Shown here piece by piece: positions 25,619 through 34,464 of a stretch of DNA of 64,000 bases. Origin of the DNA: Colimorpha_A sp900556615 (GTDB lineage: Bacteria > Bacillota > Clostridia > Oscillospirales > CAG-272). The notes under the pieces were generated by a model. That model made no database searches, was not told the DNA's origin, and saw only the letters and a list, made by a program, of their open reading frames with translations. The stretch lies in NCBI GenBank assembly GCA_963598415.1, contig CAVBUH010000029.1:1-64000 (forward strand). Direction: 5' to 3'. Position numbers and translations under genes: made by a program. Position 1 is the stretch's first letter. Every line of letters begins with the position of its first letter.

Positions 25619-27547
25619 TTAATTTCCGCAGAATACAGCAAAATCCCAAGATTGCAAACTCTGAAGCTGAACAGTGGTTAGACCATTTTTTTCTGTCCCC
25701 ACTGCTTCCTGTAATCCGTTGTCATTAATTTTAATAACATTTTTCCCTTTCACACGGAAAGAAAATGGTTCACAAGCATCAAAGGACATATTGGCAACCA
25801 TAAAAATCCAAGCTCCATCCTCGCGTTCCCGATAAATCGGCACCAGCTTATGCATGGTATCAAAAATAACAGGAAGACCGCCCTGTATTATGCTGTTAAA
25901 CAAATTTGTCAGCTGTGCCTTCTTTCCGTAGTAATGAAGCATATCCGAAAAGAAAAACGACATCACCGCTACCCTGCCGCCCTTGGAATTATGATACAGC
26001 GTCATGGCGGGGCCTAAGAGCCGATTGGTAATGGTATAAAGTTCAGACAGAACCTGTACCGTCCCGCTTTTCGGCTTTAAGGTAGAGATCGGAACGGTGC
26101 GCTCTGCGTAATTTACAAACGGATCATGGCAGTAACCGACGTAATCTTCATTAATAGGGTGATCAGTGAAAACTTCATGAATACCATTGTCGTAGGTATC
26201 ACACGGCTCCACACCGCAGTATTCCCCCAAGCCGCGCGCAATGATATCCTGCAAGGCAATTCCGTCTAAAAGAACCGCGCCGCAAAGTATTTTCTCCAAT
26301 TGGGTATTACTGTATCTCTGAGCGTCATGACCGGTAATCACAACAGCGGAAGCATGGATAGGATCACTGGTAATCGGTAAACCCAATTCAAACAGCCGTC
26401 TCCCCACTGTAAATGTGTCAGTACAATAAATTCCGCAATTATATGTAGAATTCGCTTTCTCAGTGATTAGAGAGAACATCGCGTAGTGCTCAGACATCAT
26501 ATCCAAAGCCTTTCTGTTGGCAGTTCGGAGAACCTCAAAATTATTGAGAACATTATAGGCTATACCGTTACAGCCGCTCATTAATGCAACAGCCGATTCC
26601 AGCCTGGCAAGAGTTTTGGACTTACCATAATCGGGATAAGGAAAACATTCAAATTCATATTGACGATCCACAATTTCATTCCGATATTTCACCAGTTGGC
26701 TTTCCGCACGAAGAGAAGCATATAAGACATCGCAGGGAGATTTGTCGTAATAAAATCCACCGCCTGGACGTCCCTTTGTGGCATTAAGCGCTTCCTGCCA
26801 AGGCTGAACAGCTGACTCCGGAATTGTCATAATTCCAATAGTAATGCTGGGATCTACCGACTGTATTGCTTCATGGATCAGATGAGATATTTCGGTATAA
26901 CAGTTAACCCAAAAACACATCCATTCTCGCTGTACTGTATTGTCAACAGCGTTTTCGGCTTGTGATAATATTTCGAATGTCTCGTTCCGGTCGTATTTAA
27001 TGTTTTCAAGTTGTGACAATGTTTCGAATGTCTCGTTTCGGCTGTATTTTTGGTTAAATTTAGCAATACAGGTAGGACAGTAGCATGGTCCGACCTGACC
27101 GTGAGAGCCGATTCGAAAGTCGTCATCCACCCAAATAAAATCCGGCTTAGTGCTTGCCAAAATTTTATATCGTTCAACTATATATCTGCGATAGTCTTCT
27201 GTATTAGGGCACAAACAGCTTTTTGACACATATCCGTTTTTTCCAACCATTGTTTGCATAGGCGGCACAGGCAGCACATCCCAAGCCTCATCAAAATGAC
27301 CGATTGTATTCAAAGCATCTAATCCAACCGACGAAAAACCGTTTTCACGGTATGCTTTCATCCTCTTGCTGAGCAAAACAGCCAATTCTCTTTGCTCCTT
27401 TATAGGCCAGTATCCGTGCATCGAATAATCCACGAATAAGGTAATTTCAGAAAGTGCCGGTTGATAGCGTTTCAGCATGGACAAATGATCATGAAACTGA
27501 ACATCATCAAAATAGTGATAATAAGGAACGCGAATTGCATTTTTCAT
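25619..27547 (-). CDS. GH42-like TIM-barrel protein (DDDFR family), second paralogue
   Basis: 642 residues, cytosolic. Same architecture as the protein at 20921-22831: a barrel with FIWVDDDFRIG (141-145), then CYCPTC (Cys155, 157, 160), a possible metal site like that in some GH42 enzymes. A trimerisation-like domain (about 370-480, VLLDGIALQDIIARGLGEYC) and a C-terminal beta domain follow. A 51-base in-frame tandem duplication (26945-27046) gives two 17-residue units with RNETFE. No strong SD directly before ATG; the AT-rich leader is shared with the decayed copy at 25305-25418. Flanked by inverted repeats. Likely a glycosidase of unknown specificity. Confidence 0.55.
   Translation of the reverse strand: MKNAIRVPYYHYFDDVQFHDHLSMLKRYQPALSEITLFVDYSMHGYWPIKEQRELAVLLSKRMKAYRENGFSSVGLDALNTIGHFDEAWDVLPVPPMQTMVGKNGYVSKSCLCPNTEDYRRYIVERYKILASTKPDFIWVDDDFRIGSHGQVGPCYCPTCIAKFNQKYSRNETFETLSQLENIKYDRNETFEILSQAENAVDNTVQREWMCFWVNCYTEISHLIHEAIQSVDPSITIGIMTIPESAVQPWQEALNATKGRPGGGFYYDKSPCDVLYASLRAESQLVKYRNEIVDRQYEFECFPYPDYGKSKTLARLESAVALMSGCNGIAYNVLNNFEVLRTANRKALDMMSEHYAMFSLITEKANSTYNCGIYCTDTFTVGRRLFELGLPITSDPIHASAVVITGHDAQRYSNTQLEKILCGAVLLDGIALQDIIARGLGEYCGVEPCDTYDNGIHEVFTDHPINEDYVGYCHDPFVNYAERTVPISTLKPKSGTVQVLSELYTITNRLLGPAMTLYHNSKGGRVAVMSFFFSDMLHYYGKKAQLTNLFNSIIQGGLPVIFDTMHKLVPIYREREDGAWIFMVANMSFDACEPFSFRVKGKNVIKINDNGLQEAVGTEKNGLTTVQLQSLQSWDFAVFCGN
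26945..27046. repeat. In-frame 51-bp tandem duplication inside the GH42-like gene
   Basis: Two adjacent 51-base units (26996-27046 and 26945-26995) coding for YSRNETFETLSQLENIK and YDRNETFEILSQAENAV (residues 168-201). The frame is kept, so the protein is lengthened by one unit just after the CxCxxC site. Confidence 0.85.
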
Positions 27548-27624
27548 ATAAATTACTCTGTAATTAAATAATTCACAGTCGTAGATTTAATTACATAATC
27601 CTTTCTGAATGATTAAAATTGATA
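27512..27624. repeat. Direct repeat copy 2 (functional promoter and gene start)
   Basis: Contains the start and upstream region of the gene at 25619-27547 and matches 25305-25418 in the same orientation. Both copies keep an AGAAAGGATT-ATG-TAA stretch upstream of the gene. Confidence 0.8.
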
Positions 27625-27632
27625 GTAAATTG

Positions 27633-27730
27633 TATATGCTCTCATTGTGTCTAAAAAATCAATGCCAAGTGTATCTGACTAACTATGCAAACTCGCCCAA
27701 AGAAGCCGCCTCACAGAGTATGAATATTCC
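27633..27730. repeat. Inverted repeat, right copy
   Basis: Partner of 25472-25570 in opposite orientation; the identical 25-base core is 27639-27663. It lies upstream of the gene's promoter region. The stretch from here to 27870 has no gene that I can see. Confidence 0.75.
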
Positions 27731-27870
27731 CCTCGTAAATATATAAAACAAGGTATACCGTATTCCAACCTCCTGAGAAGCTGCCGGCGATACGAATACA
27801 ATATTAAATGACAAACATCTCAAATATCGTTTTGGCATGTCATCTATATTGAACTCATCTGCATAATATT

Positions 27871-29535
27871 TCAGGTATTGTGAATAATTTTATAAATTTT
27901 TTTCTGCCATTGTTCTTGGATGCGAATTCCGTCTTTTCTATCGCTGCTCTTTATTGAATAATATATTTTCATCTTAGGCTCGGTACCGGAAGGACGGATT
28001 GCCAACCAACTTCCTCCGCAAAAAACAAATTTAAGCACATTTGACGGCGGAAGCTCTCCAATACCGTTTTGATAGTCCAATACTCGCTCTACATTCTCAA
28101 AGCATCGTATTCCCTGCATCCGAAAAGAAGTGAGAATCCGGTCCATTTTTTCTCTTCCTCCCAATTCCGTCATATCATAGGTATCCAGCGCATCGTAATA
28201 ATACCCATATTTTTGATACAAATCATTAATCCAATCCCAAAGCGTTCTTCTCTTTGATTTGGCAAATGCCGCCGCCTCACAAAGCAGCATAGAGGAAACA
28301 ACCGCGTCTTTATCCCGTACATGTGTTCCGGCAAGAAAACCGTAACTCTCCTCATAACCGAAAAAAAAGCTTCCGGAGTTATTTTGCTCCATCAAAGTAA
28401 TTTGCTCACCGATAAATTTGAATCCGGTAAGCGTTTCTCGAACGGAAATTCCGTTTGCTTTGGCGATCTCTGCACCGAGATCGTTAGTCACGATGGTTTT
28501 GATTAAAACGGAGTTGTTAGTCGCTCTGCCCTGAAGAACCAAAAAATCGGTTAAAATTGCCCCGATTTGGTTTCCGCTTAACAATCGATATCCTGTATCA
28601 ACACGGATCGCAACGCCGACTCGATCGGAATCCGGATCTGTGCCCAAAACAATGTCGGCACCTACTTTCTCTGCCAATCGAATTCCCATTGACAAGGCAG
28701 CGGGATTTTCCGGATTTGGAGAAACTACCGTGGGAAAATCACCGTTAGGTTCCTCTTGTTCCGTTACCGTAAGGGGATGATATTTTAATTTATGTAATAC
28801 CCTTTGAACCGGAACCCTGCCTGTCCCATGGAGCGGAGTATAAACAACAGACAATTCTTCTCTCATTTTCGGAGACAGATCCGCACGTTGAAACAAAACT
28901 TCTTTGATGAAAGCCTCACTGACATCCTGCTCAACAAAAGATAGCATACCGCTCTCCACAGCTTTGCTTTTTTCGCAAGGTTGAATCTTTGTTACATTTG
29001 TTATATGGGAAATACATCGACCTATTTCTTCTGCCATGGCAGGGGTTGCCTGACACCCATCAGAACCGTAAACCTTATATCCATTATATTCTTTGGGATT
29101 ATGGCTGGCAGTGATTACAACACCGGCATTGCATCCAAGATATCTGACAGCAAAAGACAATTGAGGTGTAGGAGCAATTTCAGAAAACAACATTGTCTTG
29201 ATTCCGTATGAGACAAGCGTTAACGCTGTTTCCATTGCATATTCTGCTGAATGATGACGCGAATCATAAGCTATCACCACACAGGGATTCGTAACTCTCT
29301 GTATAAGATATTCCGCAAGACCCGCCGAAGCTTTTCTAATCGTATAACGGTTGATATGTGCAGTCCCAATTCCCATTACTTCCCTCAGCCCGCCGGTTCC
29401 GAAAGTCAAATCTGTGGCAAAACAAGAAATGATTTCATTCTCTTCCGTCATATTCATAGCTGCATATCTTGTTTGCACATCAAAGTACTCGCTGCTTTCC
29501 CAGAGATGCTTTTCCGTAAGTATCCGTTGATTCAT
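27871..29535 (-). CDS. Phosphoglucomutase/phosphomannomutase (alpha-D-phosphohexomutase)
   Basis: 554 residues, the long Firmicutes PgcA-like form. Phosphoserine loop TASHNPKEYNG (Ser144), magnesium loop GTDPDSDRVG, sugar-binding loop GYEESYGF, and a C-terminal phosphate-binding segment RPSGTEPKMK: all four family signatures are intact. Interconverts hexose-1-phosphate and hexose-6-phosphate in the cytosol. The start overlaps the stop of the GH130 gene by four bases, so the two are translated together. The product of GH130 phosphorolysis, mannose-1-phosphate, would be turned to mannose-6-phosphate here, giving a coupled catabolic step. Confidence 0.93.
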   Translation of the reverse strand: MNQRILTEKHLWESSEYFDVQTRYAAMNMTEENEIISCFATDLTFGTGGLREVMGIGTAHINRYTIRKASAGLAEYLIQRVTNPCVVIAYDSRHHSAEYAMETALTLVSYGIKTMLFSEIAPTPQLSFAVRYLGCNAGVVITASHNPKEYNGYKVYGSDGCQATPAMAEEIGRCISHITNVTKIQPCEKSKAVESGMLSFVEQDVSEAFIKEVLFQRADLSPKMREELSVVYTPLHGTGRVPVQRVLHKLKYHPLTVTEQEEPNGDFPTVVSPNPENPAALSMGIRLAEKVGADIVLGTDPDSDRVGVAIRVDTGYRLLSGNQIGAILTDFLVLQGRATNNSVLIKTIVTNDLGAEIAKANGISVRETLTGFKFIGEQITLMEQNNSGSFFFGYEESYGFLAGTHVRDKDAVVSSMLLCEAAAFAKSKRRTLWDWINDLYQKYGYYYDALDTYDMTELGGREKMDRILTSFRMQGIRCFENVERVLDYQNGIGELPPSNVLKFVFCGGSWLAIRPSGTEPKMKIYYSIKSSDRKDGIRIQEQWQKKIYKIIHNT

Positions 29536-30467
29536 GATTCACGATTTTCAAGGCAGGCGTTTACAATATCGGGAATAGAACCGGTAGCCAGTCCGATGTT
29601 GGTGTCGGCAGCGCCATAATAAATTTTCAGACTGCCATCTTCCTCAGGCAAAGCGTTGCAAATAAAGGTAACATTGGACACGCGGCCTCGGTTTTCATAA
29701 TCGTATTCCGGCCAAAGAATGAAATCTTTGGTATAACCGAGTATTTTGGATGGATCTTTTTCATCTAAAATACATGCCTTTATACGGTAAATAAAACCAT
29801 TGCAAGTGGTCGAAACGGTATGATACAGTTCAAGCCAGCCTTCTTCAACGCGTATCGGAACCGCACCGGCACCCATTTTAAACCCATCCATAAAAGGCTT
29901 TCCCTGATAGGTAACCGGTTGGCTCTTTCCCCAAAACACCAAATCGGGAGAATAACTAACCCACATGGAACAAGGCTTTTGCTCGTCACCGAATGGACGG
30001 TCAAGACGGCAGTATAAACCGTTTATCTTCTCTGGGAACAGCGCTCCATTCCGGTTTCCAAGTTCGCTGGCTGTGGATACACGCTCAAAGATTTTAAAAT
30101 CTCTGGTTTTAATAATGCCAATCCGGCATTCGTTCTGCCCAAGATCGGAGGCATATAATATGATATACTCATCTCCGAATTTCGTAATTCGCGGATCATA
30201 GGTATTTACTTCAGGATGGGTAGGATCTGGCGCAGGCCAACGAGGCGGCTGAGGATCGGGAGTAAAATGATAACCGTCCTTGCTCCGCGCCAGCCAGATA
30301 CGGTGAATATCATCGGTCCCCGTTACATCCATCATAAGGATATACTCATCTTTGTATTTAACAGCGCCGGGATTAAAAGTATAGAGAGCCTGTATCGGCA
30401 TTCTATCAGGTGACATTACCGGGTTATTTTCGTATTTTTTCAATAAACGTTCTTTTATGAAACTCAT
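29532..30467 (-). CDS. GH130 beta-mannoside phosphorylase
   Basis: 311 residues, normal for the family, cytosolic. Five-bladed propeller pattern: FNPGAVKYKDEYILMMDV, IWLARSKDGYHFTP, the NTYDPRIT motif that carries the general-acid Asp, MDGFKMGAGAVPIR, GWLELYHTV and a C-terminal IYYGAADTNIGLA strand. GH130 enzymes cleave beta-mannosides with inorganic phosphate, releasing alpha-mannose-1-phosphate. Which disaccharide (Man-Glc, Man-GlcNAc, Man-Man) cannot be decided from sequence alone. Coupled by a four-base overlap to the phosphohexomutase and placed among hydrolases for a branched glycan. Confidence 0.9.
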   Translation of the reverse strand: MSFIKERLLKKYENNPVMSPDRMPIQALYTFNPGAVKYKDEYILMMDVTGTDDIHRIWLARSKDGYHFTPDPQPPRWPAPDPTHPEVNTYDPRITKFGDEYIILYASDLGQNECRIGIIKTRDFKIFERVSTASELGNRNGALFPEKINGLYCRLDRPFGDEQKPCSMWVSYSPDLVFWGKSQPVTYQGKPFMDGFKMGAGAVPIRVEEGWLELYHTVSTTCNGFIYRIKACILDEKDPSKILGYTKDFILWPEYDYENRGRVSNVTFICNALPEEDGSLKIYYGAADTNIGLATGSIPDIVNACLENRES

Positions 30468-30493
30468 AACAATTTTATCTCTTTTCCGTAATA

Positions 30494-31387
30494 TTATTTT
30501 CCTGCTGCGACAGCAACAGTCAACTTAACCAGATCGGCGCGGGACATCATTTCCGTATAAATAACATCACAATAACTTCTGTAGACATCTTCAGACCACG
30601 GAGCAATATGCTGATTCGCCTCACACAGTAATCGGCTTATATGCTCAGGCACCAAATATTGTCCTTTAACTACATCATGCAGGCCCATTTGCCAACGGAC
30701 AAAAGCCAAAAGCCGAATTTTCTTTTCCAACAGAAATCGTTTTTGATTGGTTTCCGATAGGCTGCGAGCAGCAAGATCGTCAACATTCTCAGAAATGCCG
30801 AGATGTTCTAAAAGAACAGTGGCAATAATGCTGTCTCCAAGCGTATTGGGATGTGTTCCGTCCGAGGTAATTGGGTCCGTCATTCGCGCTTCAAAAGGAG
30901 TATATAGATTCAAATTCTCCAGAGAATACAATTCAGACAATTCGTGCTGTATTTCAACACATCTCAGCAATCCTTCATTGCAAAACATTCCTGTCGCTTT
31001 ATCATTGTGAGCAGGCGGCGTCATCAAAACCGGAACAGCACCGAATGCCGTAATCTCCTTGATCAGCAATGTGAGATTTTCGCGATATTTTTTCAAAGCC
31101 TTTATCTTATCTTCGTTGTTGTCACTGACTTTATACAAATTGGAATCAATATCGTTTATTCCATAACAAATATATACATAGTTTGGATTCCAGCTTAAAC
31201 ATTCTTCGTAAAGGTATCCGTTTATCGCAGTTGCGGCGGTAGTTCCGGCAACACCACAATTATAAAAACGAACATGTTTCTTAGGATGATGAAAGGCATA
31301 TCGCTCGGCAACGCGAGCGATCCATCCACCGTTTGCGGTAATGCTGTCACCGAGAAAGCATACCGTGCTATTGGATTTTATAACCAT
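30494..31387 (-). CDS. SGNH/GDSL-type hydrolase (probable carbohydrate esterase)
   Basis: 297 residues from the ATG at 31387 (GAGGAAAG just upstream); a longer in-frame start at 31435 has no support. Motifs of the SGNH fold: block I FLGDSITANGGW (nucleophile Ser), block III GINDID (Asn), and block V SDGTHPN (Asp and His). There is no signal peptide, so the enzyme acts in the cytosol, probably removing acetyl or other acyl groups from imported oligosaccharides. It lies 26 bases ahead of the GH130 gene in the same transcript. Confidence 0.85.
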   Translation of the reverse strand: MVIKSNSTVCFLGDSITANGGWIARVAERYAFHHPKKHVRFYNCGVAGTTAATAINGYLYEECLSWNPNYVYICYGINDIDSNLYKVSDNNEDKIKALKKYRENLTLLIKEITAFGAVPVLMTPPAHNDKATGMFCNEGLLRCVEIQHELSELYSLENLNLYTPFEARMTDPITSDGTHPNTLGDSIIATVLLEHLGISENVDDLAARSLSETNQKRFLLEKKIRLLAFVRWQMGLHDVVKGQYLVPEHISRLLCEANQHIAPWSEDVYRSYCDVIYTEMMSRADLVKLTVAVAAGK

Positions 31388-31520
31388 ATAATCTTTCCTC
31401 AAAAATTTAAATGTGAAACGTTTTTGCAGAAACAAAGAAAAGGAAAATCACAGGTACTTTAATGTACGATTCTATTCTACCGCAAAAAAAGTTACCTCAT
31501 TTCTCCGATTACTTACCCCG

Positions 31521-31536
31521 TAATCGATAACGATTA
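31521..31536. promoter_or_regulatory. Palindromic candidate operator
   Basis: Perfect inverted repeat TAATCG-ATAA-CGATTA in the gap between the GH36-like gene and the SGNH gene. It resembles a dimeric repressor site in shape. No matching regulator gene is adjacent, so the role is a guess. Confidence 0.4.
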
Positions 31537-31599
31537 GGCTACAGAACAGGTTAGCGGTGGTATTTATACTCCATTATTTACTCTTTATTCTTATGTCAT

Positions 31600-33138
31600 T
31601 TAGGGAAGTTCAAATGCTCCGATTGCATTTGACCATGAATAAGTTAGCTCTTCTCCGTTCCGAAGCCATCGCTTGGGCGTATTATTAAATTGCCAGTCAA
31701 GCGGCCTCAGCTTATCCTTCTGTTGAGAAGCGACTTCCATTGCCCTGACCAGATCTTCTTCCATCTCAGGTGTAATATCTTGCTGTTTGCAGGATACAAA
31801 AAGCGGTGTGCCGCTGCCAGCCACAAGATCAAGCCAAAGACGGTTGAGATTCCATGGAATCGCCGACGTAATCCCCACGCAGTCTGCATCCGCTTCAAAA
31901 AAATGACGATGCTGAGGAAGGCGGAATGCCAGTGTATTGATTCCCATAAAGCGGCTTCTTTCCCATTGTCTGCCGCTCGTATCATCACCGATTCGATTTA
32001 AATGAACATAGCCCACGCAAAGATGATTGACGCAGTTACAACCCAAAATCAACATATCACCTGCCGCGCGATAGATTGTTTCATACAGTGTCAAAAGAGC
32101 TTCTGCAGTGGTAACGGTCCGGTCAAAAAAGCTCCATGCTGCATCTTCCGGCACGAATCTTCTAAAAGTATCCTTTCCCCAAACCGACGTAGCATCCTTG
32201 GATGAAAAATCATGCTTCAATAATTGGCAGCCCCATGTACGAAACCGTGAAACACTCTCGGCGATATAGGAGAGAACATCCGGATGAGTGGGATCCAACG
32301 TTCCTTTTTCCCCTCTTAAAAAATGTTTCTCACACAGACGGTTGGTAATATCCGTCAAAGGTCGAAACCAAAGTCCCGGTTTCACTCCGCAGCCTTTCAT
32401 GTCTGTCATCAGCTTCTCCATATCAGGAAACCGTTTATTTCCCTTATCCCAGGGACCGCACACATGATTTTCTTCCCAGCCGTCGTCAATCACCATGTAA
32501 GGACGGTTATTCAATCCTTTTGTCAGCTTTGCTATATATTGTGAATCGGAAACAATATCCTCATATGAGCTATCACCATACGCGTAATACCAATTATTCG
32601 CACCGTATATCGGTTCTTTTACCTTTAAAGCGGTATGGGACATAACCCCGCAAAAATCGCATGCAGCATTAAAAGCATCCATACGACCATATGAACGATA
32701 CACTACTGTTGCAGCCTCAAGACTTCTGCCGTTCAGCTTCACGCCTACGCCGCCGCAGCGCAAATCCAAAACCAAAGAAATCCCCTCTGCGTCAAAGAGC
32801 CAGTGACACATAGCATGGGGACGTACCTTAACTCCAAAGCCAAACACCCCCACATCCTTGCTATCCAACAGAAAATACCAAGGCATCACCCGATCCGGTT
32901 CTATTCCTTTCCAAGCAAGATCACCGTACGACCTCTCCCAAGCATCTCCCAAAATCTTTACTTCGGTTTTAGTTTCATGCAACCAGCGCAGAACTACAAA
33001 ACGCGGTTCGTTTCGTAGTGCAGTAACCGAAACCTTTAATTCACCACCCATAACCTCCGTATCAACATGGATATCATCCGTAACACCTTTTTCAGCAAAT
33101 ACTTGACACCGATCCGGTGTCCTAATAATGTTGTACAT
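31600..33138 (-). CDS. GH36-like alpha-galactosidase, cytosolic
   Basis: 512 residues. Clan-D TIM barrel preceded by a beta-sandwich: YMVIDDGWEEN, FPDMEKLMTDMKGCGVKPGLW, LLKHDFSS (the nucleophile Asp, replacing the usual KWD), and IGDDTSGRQWER (candidate acid/base Asp). GH27/36 enzymes release alpha-galactose and relatives. It is shorter than classic GH36 (about 700) and lacks a signal, so it probably acts on imported oligosaccharides. The SD GGAGGAGT is strong. Its ATG overlaps the beta-helix gene's stop by one base (TAATG), so the two are coupled. Confidence 0.75.
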   Translation of the reverse strand: MYNIIRTPDRCQVFAEKGVTDDIHVDTEVMGGELKVSVTALRNEPRFVVLRWLHETKTEVKILGDAWERSYGDLAWKGIEPDRVMPWYFLLDSKDVGVFGFGVKVRPHAMCHWLFDAEGISLVLDLRCGGVGVKLNGRSLEAATVVYRSYGRMDAFNAACDFCGVMSHTALKVKEPIYGANNWYYAYGDSSYEDIVSDSQYIAKLTKGLNNRPYMVIDDGWEENHVCGPWDKGNKRFPDMEKLMTDMKGCGVKPGLWFRPLTDITNRLCEKHFLRGEKGTLDPTHPDVLSYIAESVSRFRTWGCQLLKHDFSSKDATSVWGKDTFRRFVPEDAAWSFFDRTVTTAEALLTLYETIYRAAGDMLILGCNCVNHLCVGYVHLNRIGDDTSGRQWERSRFMGINTLAFRLPQHRHFFEADADCVGITSAIPWNLNRLWLDLVAGSGTPLFVSCKQQDITPEMEEDLVRAMEVASQQKDKLRPLDWQFNNTPKRWLRNGEELTYSWSNAIGAFELP

Positions 33139-34445
33139 TATACTCCTCCATTCCAGCCTTCAGATACAGTCGAGCGCTCACTCTGCATCGGTTCATCGCT
33201 TTCCGTAATCCAATAAATCCGAGAGTCGATTTCTTTCTGACATTCTTTGGTAAACACTTCAAAATCCGCAGCGCGGTATACATAACTGCGATTAACAAGA
33301 TATGCATCCTTTCGCAGATACAAGCGATTTCTTCTGGTTATATAATCCGCAGGAAATTTTCCGTCCGGTTCTTCAAATGATTTATAGTAGAGCGCCGTCC
33401 GCGGATCTGCAAAAATATTATTCTCCACCACAACTTCATGCTTTTCACACAGTGTCGCATATAAAAGCAAATGCACCCCTGCGTCTTTATCGGGACGAAC
33501 CTCATGTGACCACCCTCTGCCTGCATCCAAGCATCGGTTGTTTCGGAAAGCACAGTCACGAATCCCATCGCCGCCCTCCTTATTGTTTGTCCATATTTCA
33601 AAAGTCTGTTCATTTCCCCAAAAAATATTGTTGTCGAAAACGATGTTTTTCCATCCCTTTCCCGGAATAGGAAACCCTTGCATTGTAACTCCGACATCGT
33701 AAATATTATATATACGGTTTCTTTCAACTGTAATATCACCGCCGCCGGACCAGAATTCTATTCCGTTGCCAAAGCGAACGTGAAGACGCTGATCGGAAAG
33801 CAGATGCGATCCGCCGAAATCGTGAATATCACACTGAGATATTACCGCATCCCATACACCTCCGGAAATACCGTGACATCCTCCGCCGTACACATCGATA
33901 CCGTGTATTTGACAATGGTTTCCCAAGCATATACCGTTATCGACTGCAAAAAAGATTTTATCGGCATAGGTGTTTGGATTTCGGTTGCTGCAAACATATA
34001 CGTATTGCTCTTCGCAGTAAAATTGCCAGTAATTGCGAAGGTCAGCAAGGGAAAAACACTTGTCACCGTGTATCTCGCCGTTGAGATACAGAAAACCAAC
34101 ATTTGTATCCTCGGTGTACACATTTCCGGTATAAAGACTGGTGTTGGTTAAATCAACGCGCCATATTAAGGGAGCAATCAATTCCCACGCATCCTCAGAT
34201 TCAACAATTTTATATAGACAAATTTTGGGCTTTTCGCCTTCTCCGTAGGAGGATAATACCGTTCTGTGGGTAGTGTCAATTCCGTTCGGCAAAAGAATTT
34301 TACCGTAAAACACATCTCCGCATCGAAGCAAAACCGTATCTCCTCCTACAATGCGCCGGGAAAGCGCTTCCGTAGTACGCCATGCCGTTTCCGGAGTCAA
34401 ACCGTCTGCTCTGTCATTACCCTTATTACTGATATAATATATCAT
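33138..34445 (-). CDS. Right-handed beta-helix protein (pectate-lyase-like fold), no signal peptide
   Basis: 435 residues with the ladder-like short-strand pattern of parallel beta-helix proteins: HCQIHGIDVYGGGCHGISGGVWDAVISQCDIHDFGG, then ITVERNRIYNIYDVGV, NIVFDNNIFWGNEQTFEIWTNN, and CAFRNNRCLDAG. Such folds belong to polysaccharide lyases and GH28-like or GH110-like hydrolases; the active site is not evident. There is no signal peptide, so, unusually for a beta-helix, it should stay in the cytosol. It is 20 bases behind the lipoprotein gene and coupled to the GH36-like gene, suggesting one pathway. Confidence 0.65.
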   Translation of the reverse strand: MIYYISNKGNDRADGLTPETAWRTTEALSRRIVGGDTVLLRCGDVFYGKILLPNGIDTTHRTVLSSYGEGEKPKICLYKIVESEDAWELIAPLIWRVDLTNTSLYTGNVYTEDTNVGFLYLNGEIHGDKCFSLADLRNYWQFYCEEQYVYVCSNRNPNTYADKIFFAVDNGICLGNHCQIHGIDVYGGGCHGISGGVWDAVISQCDIHDFGGSHLLSDQRLHVRFGNGIEFWSGGGDITVERNRIYNIYDVGVTMQGFPIPGKGWKNIVFDNNIFWGNEQTFEIWTNNKEGGDGIRDCAFRNNRCLDAGRGWSHEVRPDKDAGVHLLLYATLCEKHEVVVENNIFADPRTALYYKSFEEPDGKFPADYITRRNRLYLRKDAYLVNRSYVYRAADFEVFTKECQKEIDSRIYWITESDEPMQSERSTVSEGWNGGV

Positions 34446-34464
34446 ATTATTCCTACTTTACAGT

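Noticed and set aside
27570..27612. Start-stop (ATG-TAA) minimal frame behind AGAAAGGATT
   Set aside because: It occurs in both repeat copies, but it may be chance in AT-rich sequence; no further evidence for regulation.
25472..27730. Phase-variable invertible promoter
   Set aside because: The inverted repeats flank a whole gene and are diverged outside 25 bases, and no invertase gene is nearby; kept only as a remote option.
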